Below, one piece after another: positions 33,170-43,789 of a stretch of 64,000 bases of DNA; within the stretch, counting starts at the first letter, position 1, and the number at the start of each line of letters is the position of its first letter. The notes beneath the pieces were generated by a model. It was not told the DNA's origin. It worked only from the letters and a program-made list of their open reading frames with translations, and searched no databases. The position numbers and the translations under genes were made by a program. The stretch comes from Mactra quadrangularis (taxonomy: Eukaryota; Mollusca; Bivalvia; Venerida; Mactridae): positions 16,668,403 through 16,732,402 of the forward strand of contig CM046303.1 of NCBI GenBank assembly GCA_025267735.1, in the 5' to 3' direction.

Positions 33170-35430
33170 TTTAAGTGCATGACTTGTATAATCATCATTT
33201 TTATTTGATTGCTTAATGCCCTTGGTAAAATTTGGAAAAAAAAATTGAATGATTTGAAAACAAATTTTGATCTATTTGACAACTATGATGGATCTCATTT
33301 TCAATTGCTTATTAAGGCATGTACAAAGATGTAGTTCCATTTTCCCTAAGGTGCTTTAACTCATGAAGGTAATCAATGGAAGATTATTTGCTCCAAGAAT
33401 GTAGAACTTATGTCTGTTTTTGTCTGATGTATATTTTTTCCTGCTATAATTTCACTGTTTTATTGTTTTTACAATCACCAGTATGTCTCATAACTCAGGC
33501 CATTTAACCCCCAGTCTGATTTGCTTTCTGAAGAGTTATGGCGGGAATTTAATGATTTTCTATTACACTTCTTTTCACATGGAATATTTTTTCTCTAGTT
33601 AAAACCCCAATACTAGCCCATAAAAATCTTGCTTATTTCATTAGTGTAAAGAGCAAGTTCTAATCATTAATATAATGAACTGAGCCGTTAAGTACATGTA
33701 CTATTGATAGACTTCGAATTATAAAAGGATAAAAGCTTCATGAGAAATTTCCACATTTGTTTTTAGTGTCTAACGGTACATTGTACCAGTGAGGCAATGG
33801 TGTCTTTGGTCTCAAATTCAATTATCACTGATTACCATCTTGACTTTTTTAGGAAAAGAAGTTTCATTAAATCTTGATGTCATAAATAATTAAGGGACAC
33901 ATTTCTGTACCGATCTTGATTACTATACTAGTCTGTGTGAAGATTTCTGTTCTCTGAGCCTTAAGTTAGTACCAGCGTACTCATTCTCTCTGGTCTATTG
34001 GTTAGTTAGGTAAATGACATAAGTCTGTAGTGTTCAGTCTGGATGTACAAATGTATCAAATTTACTTGACTTTGTAAATGTGCTGTTTTAGTTATCTTGG
34101 GTTAGAGCATTGTTTGATCTCTGTCCTCTTGATCATTTCTTTGCCCTAAGAAGGATTACCTTTGGCAGGGTTTGACACTAACAATGTCAGTCGATTTCTA
34201 GAATCCCAAAAAGCTTGGATGAATAAAATATTGTTTTTTGGAATTGTTAATCAAAATTTGTGATCTATGAAAACATTTGTCTTTTATTGAAGAAATCCCT
34301 AACTTTAAGATGAAGTCTTTGAATAACAAACAAGGGTTTCCTTTGCAAACCCTGGTTAAAGCAGCTAGTGTCCAATACTTCATTTTGTCCTCGTTATGTA
34401 GTACATGTATATCATTTTATGTCTGCCTCTGGGTGACATCTTGTATAGGAAATAGATGCCTTCACATTAGAATTCTAGCTGAATGTTGTTTTTGAAAGCA
34501 TTTACTATTAGAGCCATTTATAACCAGATGGTGAGTTGGGCTTACATAAAGCATTAATGACCAATGCTCATAAACTCATTGGATTATCTTCTATGTAGCT
34601 CAAGATAATAGTTTGAATTGCATCCAACCCACCACAGTGGTTCTTTTGCAAGAAGCCAAACCCTCATTGCTGATTACTGGAAAATCAGGAAGCTGAATAA
34701 AAAAATACTCATGTTTGTTGTAGAAGCAATTATGCAAAATATATAATTTTGTACTAGTATGATTCATTAATATTTTGTTTATTCAATAAAATCAGGGCTG
34801 TGTTTGAACTATTCATCAATATTTTTAAGGATTCAAGTGGATCGGGGATTGGTTTGATTAGTGCATCGCTAATTTCAAGGATTCAAGTAGGTGGTGTTTG
34901 TTGGATTCTCAAGGTGGTTGTTTTTTTCCTATAAATGTTGTATTAGCTGATGACACGTTATAAATTGTTTGTTTTATACACCAGGAAATGTTTGTTCTGT
35001 GAATGTTTTCTACAAGGCATCTTGTGTTGAATCACTCATTTATGAATGATTTATGACTTTTAGCCATGGGTTACTTGAGTATCATGTTGGAATATTTCAG
35101 ATTGTTGTTTTTTTCTGTTGTTAGTTTCTTGTGTTTCATTACCTGATATGAGATGGATTTTCTCTCTCTCTTTCACTGGTTGTAAGGCTATGGGATATTA
35201 ATTAGATGTTTTCTTGATTTGATCTTGAATACATATTGACCAATTTATCTTACATTTGTAATTTAACACTCATTATTGACAAGACAATGGTTTTAGAAGT
35301 TTCCAAAGTCATCATTACATTTTCAAGTCTCTAGAAAATAAATAATGATCATAGAATAGAACGAGAAGGATAGGAATTTCTGTTGTAAGGATAGTGTATG
35401 TTCTTTCATATCATTTCTGTACTTAATGGT
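33170..35430. other. Intron- or intergenic-like stretch
   Basis: AT-rich. Open frames on both strands at 34198-34495 overlap each other and show no motif. A B-box-like gtttgaattgcatcc occurs at about 34613 with only a weak A box upstream. A 12-bp direct repeat, aaggattcaagt, occurs at about 34828 and 34879. Confidence 0.45.
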
Positions 35431-35434
35431 AGCT

Positions 35435-35670
35435 ACCTGTCTAGCTTAGTTGGTTGTGCACTCGCTTAAGGTCTTCAGTGAACTAGTGTGTATACTGTCA
35501 TTAATGCTGCATCTGATGAAAATCGTATCGTTAGAAAAGTGGCTTATAAAGTTTTGTAAGTCAGAACTAGTTGTTTACAAGTCTACTGATGGAGGGGGTC
35601 ATTGGACAATTCCCAGACGGGGCATACCATACTCTCATGGAGCTACAGTAGTCTATACATGATTTCTAAA
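35435..35670 (+). mobile_element. SINE family 1 copy with an interrupted head
   Basis: The A box is tagcttagttggttgtgca (35442-35460). The B-box region, ggtcattggacaattccc followed by agacggggcatacc and atactctcatgga, matches gggtttgaatcccatccggg and the cccttccatga linker of the copy at 31955. However, A and B are about 155 bp apart instead of 42, so about 113 bp appears to be inserted between them. The interruption would disable the Pol III promoter. Confidence 0.5.
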
Positions 35671-36740
35671 AACTTAAACTAGTCTACATCCTTGGTCATT
35701 TACTTGTACATGTTTCGCATGAGCAATCAATAAACCTTTGTATCATTTTGTTTAAGTTCCAATTCCCAATGCTCTTTTAAAAAAAATAACACATAAATTA
35801 TACTTGTAATTATAAAATCTTTAAGCAAACTTGCTTATTCATTTTAAACTTGGCAAGTTGAAGTCCTGCCAACAGCAGTCATCGCCTAAACCCACTAGCT
35901 CAAAGCAATGGACCAGTGAAAATTGATTAACACATGTGTAAATTACTGAATTTCCAAGTCAGGCTAGTTGTTAATTTAATCATTACTATAAATATAATAA
36001 TTTTGGATAGTTTTCAAGATCATTTAAGATGATAACTGCAATAGCAGACCGTACTTGTCCTTCCATAAAAAAATCCACATAAAGTTGATTTTCCTCTGTA
36101 TATGGAAAAGTAAATTGCCAGCTTCTAGGAAAGGTATAAAAGAAAATTATCTAGGAAATAAAACTTGTTATGTGATTCTGTTTTTATAAAGTTGTTGAAT
36201 GTATTATACGAAAATAACAAAAACATACCAAAACAAACAATTATATAATTCATAAAAAAGTTATGTGTCTTCTGAATATCTTAGGTTAGGAAATATAAGT
36301 AAAATGGTGACAATGATGTCTGTAGTGCAGTCAAAGTGTTTATTAATGAGTATTATTTCTGTAGACCTAATCTAGAAGTATATGGCAACATCAAAATTCC
36401 CTCTAATTGAATTTGATGAAATACACGTATTGTAATAAAAAAGTATAGACACACATTGGAATTTGAACCACCAGATGTTCTGTTGACAACCGTGTGATAT
36501 TTACATGGATGTTAATTTCAAAAACCTTGTTCTCCTAGGAGATAAGCAATAATTGTATTTTTGTTAACTATTACATTTTTCCATGTTGCAATGTTGTTTC
36601 TTGGCATAGCCACAAGTGAAAATGTCATTTTCTGAGTTCATGAGTTGAAATAAAACAGACCTTACACCAAAGTTGACGAATATTCTGTTTCCTTCATGCA
36701 TAGTTTTGTGTTTTATTAGATGTATATTACACAATTAATA
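35671..36740. other. Intron- or intergenic-like stretch
   Basis: AT-rich, no recognised gene or element. At about 36467 the minus strand carries ggtggttcaaattcc, a B-box-like string without a convincing A box. Confidence 0.45.
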
Positions 36741-36743
36741 ATG

Positions 36744-36875
36744 TGACGTCAATTCTTCTCAAATATGACGCCATGAACGATGAAACGGTTATATTTCACT
36801 GTGATGAAAATATAAAATTTATATTTTTATCATATATTTTCATTGAATAACGCGACGTTTCATCGTAAAGCATGA
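36744..36875. mobile_element. Fold-back hairpin element
   Basis: A perfect 10-bp stem, CGATGAAACG/CGTTTCATCG, closes at 36778-36787 and 36856-36865. Within it a second imperfect stem pairs gatgaaaatataaa with tttatatttttatcatat. Upstream lie gtgacgtcaattcttctca and tatgacgccatgaacg, tandem tgacg-type motifs. The structure is that of a small fold-back element or an RNA hairpin. No target duplication could be fixed. Confidence 0.55.
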
Positions 36876-39800
36876 AAGAAACAGTGAATCATAAGTCACT
36901 ACTTTTCGATGCCAGCTTCCTATTACATGGTCTTGTATAACATTTTTGTTACAATGGTCTTATAACTAATTTTTGTCTTCAGTCCTCCTGTGTATTGCAG
37001 TTATACTATCATATGCTGTGGAGGTTGACATTTTTTTAAAAAGGAGGTTGCTTGGAGAACAAGCTATATGTTTTACTTTCCCAAACCAAATGATTACCAG
37101 TAGTTAACAAGTTACTTGAACCAAAACATAGATCATCAGGGGCAATGGGACAACCGTTCATGTTGAGCCCTGCAAATCCTAGCCTATTACAGGAAGGAAG
37201 CAGTGTTGCTTACTGAGGATATAAGTCTCGGATACTTTCCAGATAAAGTTAAGTGAACTGTTCAACCTCTGACTCTTCAATAGAATTGAATAGAGGTGTA
37301 AAACTACATAAAATTGTTCTCAATGTTAACTTTGAGTCTTGTGTTAACTGTTCTCAGCTGATTACACTTGGCAATAGAGCTTTAGACAGAGGCTACGAGC
37401 CTTCTTTATGGAATCATCTAAGGTTAAGATTATGATTGTAAAGTATTGTGTACAGACATGTTACTATGGTGATAGAGGAATGTTAAATGTTTGTTTGTCT
37501 GTAAATTAGCTGTCAACTATGATAAACTGACCATGTCATCTGATAAATTGCTAGTCTCCCTAAAGAGTTTGCACTTTAGATTGGTTCTTGCAAAACTGGA
37601 GTTATGATGCTATTGAAAGGTGGTAGGAACAAGTTATGAAAACAAAAAAATGTTGTGTTATCCTTTTTACCTTTTTTCATTGAAGAATTTCTTGCTATTT
37701 TGCTCTCACGAGAGGTTCTTTTTGTGGTCAATTACTAGGAATTGATGATTATCAGACATTTTATTTGTAATTTTCTGTGAAACATTGCAGGACATGGTCA
37801 ATCCTAGTGAGGCATTCTGGGTAGTCTGAATTGTCAAACCCATTCTCTGATTGGTCAGTTGATTGATCTGCGGTTTGCTTTTTTCTCCTGGGAGATTCTG
37901 GAAAAATTGTGTGAATGTTGTTTTTTATATTTTGAATTGTTTGATTAGGTTAATAGTCTGTGAGACTAATAATTTCATTTTCTGTCATTATAGACATTGA
38001 TCATAGCTCTACTAGTTTCTGTCTTGTTTGCTGAATGCTAGACTTGCATGATATATGTTTATTTACCATTAATCAATTGTTCAGTTATTATCTAAATGCA
38101 CAATCTCTGCTTAAGCATAATTTATACAGACTTCTTAAGTCTTTAGTTTATTTTGTTTGTTTGAATTGAATAAACATTTTGTTACAGTTATTTATGCAAT
38201 CAACTGTTCTATGTAGTATGTTTTCTGGACCCTTGTCTTTACCTTTACTGTCTTTTAAAACATCCATTTCTGCTTGGAAGTGACAGGTTCACACCATACA
38301 TAGAAAAAGCTACATTTTTTCTGAATTTTATTACGATTTAAACTAATGTGATCAGTAAATCTCAGTAGATTGATATTAATTAACAGTCCATGCGATGCAC
38401 TGCTCCTTTTATCTTCTGAATTTTTGTTCCTATGTAAAAACAGAATGATTATTGGTTGTTTTTAAGACTATTTGCCCTTTATTGACATTGTATGTTACTT
38501 TTTACTCAAGTTTTAAATCACTGTAGTTCAGTGAATCTGTGACAAGATTTTGTTTACAGTTTCTGCATATATCATTCTGGCTTTGTCTACAAGAATGACA
38601 GCTGTAATTTCTTTGCTAGCCATGTTCCGGGAAATTGTTAAACAAACGATAATTTAGTTATTTCCTTTGGAACTGCTATTCGGGTCATTCAAGCACTAAG
38701 ACAAATTAAACTAAGCTCTGAATGGTGTCAGACAAGAAGAAAAAAGAAAGACATAGTAAAAATAGAACACTAAAGGCGGAAAAAAGAACTCAAAGAATTA
38801 AAACTGATGTGTTAGTTCCTGCAGCTTTTTGTGATTTATTTTTAATGTCATTTATCATGGTGACTCCATTTATTTCAATATCTGTACATGGTACTTTCTG
38901 TTGGCAATATGTGTATTTTTGGCTCAATTTGTTGCAGTCAGCAATTAGTAACAACTAGTGTCCTCCTGGGCGCCAAGATTTGATAAATGCTGCCTACCTT
39001 TTTCTTGAATTGCTCAATTCTAATCTTGTCTGGTATGGATTAAATCTATGGGAACATTTGTCATTCTGTCGACTGTCTTAGTTCAATTTCTCATTAACAA
39101 GATTAAGTGTTTATCATGATTTTTCTTAACTTAGAACTATTGATGGATGCACCTTATTGCATGTCTGGCTGATGTAGACGTATACTTTCTTCAAAAATTA
39201 TCTGAACTCTCGTTCAACTCTATTGCATGTGATTTGCATAAGCGCTGTTGCCATCATAATAACTGTCTGTAATAGGTTCCTGAAAATTCCAAAGTTTTAC
39301 AGAAATATAATTACATTTGTACAACCTAAATTCACTGGAAAATAGGAAAATTCAGAACAAGTTGAAAGCTATACATTCAGGAAATAAGCTAGATTTGGTT
39401 TGTGCCACAGTATCTTCTTAAAATGATAAATTATAAAGTATTGTATATTACCAGGCAAGGCAATGTGAATAACATTTTATTATATTGAAATGGTAAATCA
39501 TTGTTATCCATTGACTGTAATTGATGATATGTTTTACTTGTGTTATGTATAATGTCAATGTTTATTCAATTGTAGTGTAATAAATATATAGCTGTGTCTG
39601 AGACTATTTCATGCGTACAATTGTGATAAATGTGTAACCATTGGTTATGCTACATAGTTAACTATCGGCACACACAAAATGGTCATAATGAAATTGAAAT
39701 TATTAAGTTAGTAGACAGATTTCTAATGTCTTTAGATACAAAATGTGTCTGAGACACATAAACAATGAATAGTTAGGATGGAAATGAGCATTAAGCAGGC

Positions 39801-40390
39801 TACAGTTGTAGAGTCTCATGGGCCATTATTCCACTATCATCAGTAGATCTGTATGAATGATTTTCTCATTATTTTGGCTGGAAAAAGTCATCTGTTTTGA
39901 AATTTATCCACATATTTTCTATAAATCTTGAAAGTGTCTCATATTTTGTCTAAAACTGCTATATTCTTGACTTTAATGCAACATTTATGAACCAAATAGT
40001 TTATTTTATGAGGTTTCAAGGTGTTTCTAGGCTGACGGGACTTTCAGAGCTATTCCATAATCACAAGATGGTTTTGCATTTTCTTACAGAAAGACAGGGA
40101 AAATGCAAAACGGCACCATAAAGCCATTGTTATAGCATTGACTTTAAAATGCCACTTGATGGAGCAGATATGGGTAACATAATTACATTTACAATAATTA
40201 ATGGTGATAGTATTCCAAGGTTATACAACACAATTTAGTTGGAAAACCATTGGTAAAGTAAACCTTGTTTTTTGTGTGAAAACAAATGGTTTCAACAATA
40301 ACATGTCAATTTGCGTGAAGTCAGTTGGTTAGTTTAATTTGCTTGCTCCTTAATTCTTAGTCATTTCTCAGTTGTCTATATAAGAATCCA
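36876..40390. other. 3.5-kb intron- or intergenic-like stretch
   Basis: AT-rich. Open frames at 37253-37435, 38722-38958 and others carry no recognised domain. The lysine-rich start of the 38722 frame reflects an A-rich run. No repeat is recognised. Confidence 0.45.
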
Positions 40391-40394
40391 TTTT

Positions 40395-40662
40395 TATACC
40401 CCCGCTTCGAAGAAGAGGGGGGTATACTGTTTTACCCTTGTCCGTACGTGCGTGCGTGTGTGCGTCCGTCCGTCCGTCCGTCCGTTACAAAATTTCCGTC
40501 ACAGTTTTCTCAGCAACTATACCATGCAGCAGCCTGAAACTTTGCATATTGCTTCATCCTATAGTCCCATGTGGTGTAAAGCGATTTCATGCTCCTTACT
40601 CATCTACTTCCTGTTTGTCGCATATTTTTAGATTTTGGCGGGGGTATCACTAGTGAGCATTA
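40395..40662. mobile_element. Bivalve-type non-autonomous element with hairpin head and GTCC microsatellite
   Basis: It opens with a hairpin, TATACCCCC gcttcgaagaaga GGGGGTATA (40395-40425). This is followed by ctgttttacccttgtccgta and a gtgc/gtcc microsatellite (40440-40486). The body contains agcaactataccatgcagca, tgaaactttgcatattgctt and tttggcgggggtat near the end. I recognise this architecture as a very common dispersed repeat of heterodont and other bivalves (established by recollection of bivalve genomes, not by a search). It encodes nothing; the open frame through it is read-through of the microsatellite. Confidence 0.75.
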
Positions 40663-40664
40663 GC

Positions 40665-41378
40665 TCACAGATTTACTTGTTATCCCTCATTTTTATCCAA
40701 TTTCAATGTTACTGTGAGTTGTTCCCTTCATTTATTCTCATTTCTCAGTTCCAATGATAGTGTACATGCTTCATAGAAAAAAGAAAAAAAAACTATTTTT
40801 CCTGAAAATCTGTCAGTATTTGTTAGATGAGATATGATCTACCGGTACTTATCATGAATGTACGTGAGTTGTCTGTACCAATTAATTCATCATAATTACT
40901 ATAGATGTAGTCTAGGCATTCTGTAGAAAGGTTGTTTACATGTAGAATGTCTGTGTGCAGTGATTTATACCTTCCTGTTTTTCTTGTAAGCATTTTTTGT
41001 CGACCAAATGATGGTGTTGCATTCCGGCTATTTACCAGACATTTTTTGTATTTGTATTTTGTAAATGTATGTAAAGCAACCAGAACCATAAATCTCATAA
41101 ATTTTTCAGTTATATTAAGGTGTTTAGTCATTATTCTAACTTTCTGTGGATAGACCTAGATTTTTTTTAAAACAAACACATGCCTACTTTTTATCACTTA
41201 TTTTAGCCTGAGGATGACAACTGTTTAAACTGATAAAGAGGTTAGTTTGCAAAAAGCTGTAGAAACTATTTAATGTCCAAATAACTCAAAGAACTCAAAG
41301 AAATGTAATTCCTGCCCCAGAATCATACCCACTACCCTAAGTTCTGCTCCCATTTATCAAACCTACTACTCTATTTGT
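40665..41378. other. Non-coding stretch, nothing recognised
   Basis: Overlapping open frames on opposite strands (40823-41131 minus, 40932-41153 plus) cannot both be real, and neither has a motif. Confidence 0.45.
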
Positions 41379-41380
41379 GA

Positions 41381-41600
41381 TTGTTTTGTTTTGTATTGGG
41401 TTTAACATTGTATTCACACATTATTTAGGTCATGCAAAAACTGCATTACATTATTTAGAGTCCTTAGTTGGAGGGAGAACTGTCATAGAAATTATTTCAT
41501 TACCTGATGCTTCACTTAAGTTTGCCCCACTCGGATATTGAACCCATGACCCCATGACCACATTGATTAAATGATTTTTGCCTCTGAGCGAGAGATTGTG
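41381..41600 (-). mobile_element. SINE family 1, minus strand, degenerate
   Basis: On the minus strand an A-box-like tctcgctcagaggca (41579-41593) precedes a B box, gggttcaatatcc (41533-41545). The element ends with tgacctaaataatgtgtgaa, tacaatgttaaaccc and an aatacaaaacaaaac tail (41381-41410). The aaaccc plus (AAAAC)n tail matches the other family 1 copies. The middle body is strongly diverged. Confidence 0.6.
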
Positions 41601-43210
41601 AGTTATAATACAATACGTAAGATCAGCCTTACTAAGCTTTTGTAGACTCACATAAGATCCACACTATTTTGACTTCTCTTATATAGAACTGTTCTATACA
41701 CAAAATGATAAGTTATATATAAGGGTTGATAATGAAAACATTTATCTACATTTATATATTTATATAGAAAATAGAGAACTAATCTACCATCATTCGTAAT
41801 CATTATACTAGGTCACTGGTAATGGATTCCTATAAATGCTTACCATTTTCTCTGTGAGAGCTTTGTATAAAAACATTATAGAACAAGTTTTTTTCTATCT
41901 CCAATGAGAAGATTCCTTCATGGCTTGTTCATATTGGGATGATTTGTTGCTGAAATGGCATATTTTGGGAATTTTAATAGCTTGCACATGTTTAGAATTT
42001 TGGAAAAGCTGGGGTAATTTTCAATTTAAAGAATGTTTTATTTGAAGCAAGCCTTTTATAGCTCTGTGCTATAATCTTCAGAAGAATCTTACTGCTATGA
42101 GATGTTTTAATATGTGTCAGAAGAAATGCCAGAAAAGTAATACTTCAGTGAAATATCACTATAAAGATCTCCTTGGTTATTGAAAAATCATGAAAATGTC
42201 ACGCAAAAAGTCTTAAATGGTTAATTTGAGAAGAAGAATGTCAATGTGCTGAGACCAATCCCTTTTTAAGACCATCCATTTTGATGGTCTGAATAGTGAA
42301 ACTTTATTGAATTTAATTAAAGTGAAGCTGTAGACTTGAACATTTGATACATTTTTTGTAAGACAGACAGTATGGTTATCATTTTCGCTTACTTAGACCC
42401 AAAATTTATCTCTATATATCCTAAAAAACCTAAAGTCTAGTCTAATAAAATAAATGTTGTTTGTAACTATTTTCTGGGTTTCTTTTGTTACACTTGACTG
42501 TTCTTTGATGATGCCAAGAAAAAGAACTTATAAAAACTTCATGATGAAGAAAATTTAGTAAAAAATATAAGAAAAGATAGAAAAAGCGCATTCCTTTATT
42601 TTTTCACCTTATCCAAAGTTAAGAATTTTACTATCCCCTCTGCAAACTGATTTGTTAGAAAAAATTATTTAAAAGTTTACTTAGTTTTTCTCTTTCAACT
42701 CATTAATTTTCTGTATGATAAATATTTCTATTCAGTCTTCTAGTTAAATTTTACAGAGCAAATGTATGGATGATTAATGTTCAAAGCAAAAACATTATTG
42801 TTCAAAAAATTGTGTAAACCATCCTTTCGCCAAAACATTGAATTTTGGATAATCACCTCTAAAAACAGATCTTTAGTAACAAGGATATTATTTGCTGTAT
42901 CATATGTCTTCTAACAAGAGCCAAGAATTGTTCTTACAGTAAAATAGCCGGAGTATACAGATAACCACCTGTGATGTTTGTCTCCGAGAATATGTTCTTT
43001 ATCAGTGAGATTATGTATGGTGTGTTTGGTTAGGAAATTCCTGGAATAATGTTCTTGATATAAACAATACTGTAGACTATCTACTCTAGACAGAATTTTT
43101 TAGTATGTTATCAGAGGTGTGGCATACCATTCATATTAATGTTTATCTTCAGTCTGTCATTACTATCAGTAACTTTCATCAAAGGTAAAGTGTGCTTTTA
43201 CTATTTCCTT
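41601..43210. other. Intron- or intergenic-like stretch
   Basis: AT-rich; no gene, RNA or mobile element recognised. Confidence 0.45.
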
Positions 43211-43214
43211 CAAG

Positions 43215-43428
43215 TTCTTGGTTAAATTTTGTGTATATATCACCATTGTTTTCTCTGAGAGTCAGACAAAGTATAAACAAAACTTAACTTTATCTAAGAC
43301 TGGCCTTTCCTAATGAGGTTTGTTTCTAGTGCCTGGTTAAATATTGTGTATAGATATCACTATCGTTTTTCTCTGAAAACCTAACCTTATTTGAGACTGA
43401 CCTTACCTGACGAGATGTGTATTTCTAG
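43215..43428 (+). repeat. Two-copy tandem repeat, about 115-bp period
   Basis: Copy 1 (43215-43330) and copy 2 (43331-43428) share ttggttaaattttgtgtata/ctggttaaatattgtgtata, tatcaccattgttttctctg/tatcactatcgtttttctctg, tctaagactggcctt/tttgagactgacctt and tgtttctag/tgtatttctag. Copy 2 lacks about 18 bp. Similarity is about 80%. Confidence 0.85.
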
Positions 43429-43500
43429 TTTTATTCGGGGTTTAACGGTGTCAAAACAAGTTATGAAATTTTTCAGCTGTTGAGCGTACCTAAAATAGCA
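43425..43500 (-). mobile_element. Truncated SINE tail abutting the next SINE
   Basis: The text attcggggtttaacggtgtc is another family 1 tail (gacaccgttaaacccc on the minus strand), followed by diverged body up to the insertion point of the complete SINE at 43506. It suggests one SINE landed in, or next to, the body of an older one. Confidence 0.45.
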
Positions 43501-43505
43501 TTCCT

Positions 43506-43785
43506 GTTTGTTTGTTTGGGTTTTACGGCGCACCAACACAAAGAGGTCATATCGCGCCGATAGCTTTCCTGGACCCTCATCTATAACCTGTACTCGCCTG
43601 CCCTTCCACAAGGCCGGAAACTTCTCCATATACCTGATTAATTGAAGAATATTGACATTATTGTCAAATATCATTGAAGGGTATAACCTCCCCAGGTGGG
43701 ATTTGTCATCGCACCCCCTTTTGGTACAAGATATTCGAAAATCCCGGTGTGCTACCAACTGCGCTTCTGACCCGAGTAGGATTTA
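43506..43785 (-). mobile_element. Complete SINE family 1, minus strand
   Basis: On the minus strand the order is as follows. The head is gggtcagaagcgcagttggt agcacaccggg, with its A box at 43750-43764. A B-box region, gggggtgcgatgacaaatcc, carries a 3-4-nt insertion. The linker is ggttatacccttcaatga. The body contains tatggagaagtttccggcct, gcaggcgagtacaggttata, gggtccaggaaagctatcgg and cgcgatatgacctctttgtg. The 3' end is tggtgcgccgtaaaaccc plus (AAAC)3. A 123-codon frame (43387-43758) runs through it and is not a gene. Body and tail define the family used for the other calls. Confidence 0.85.
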
Positions 43786-43789
43786 ATTA

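Noticed and set aside
38722..38958. Frame beginning with a lysine/arginine-rich stretch, resembling a nuclear protein start
   Set aside because: The basic run reflects an A-rich tract. It is followed by a T-rich hydrophobic run, with no domain.
43387..43758. Longest open frame in the window (123 codons, minus strand)
   Set aside because: It runs through the head and body of a complete SINE (43506-43785) and its tail flank. The frame is a by-product of the element's higher GC content.
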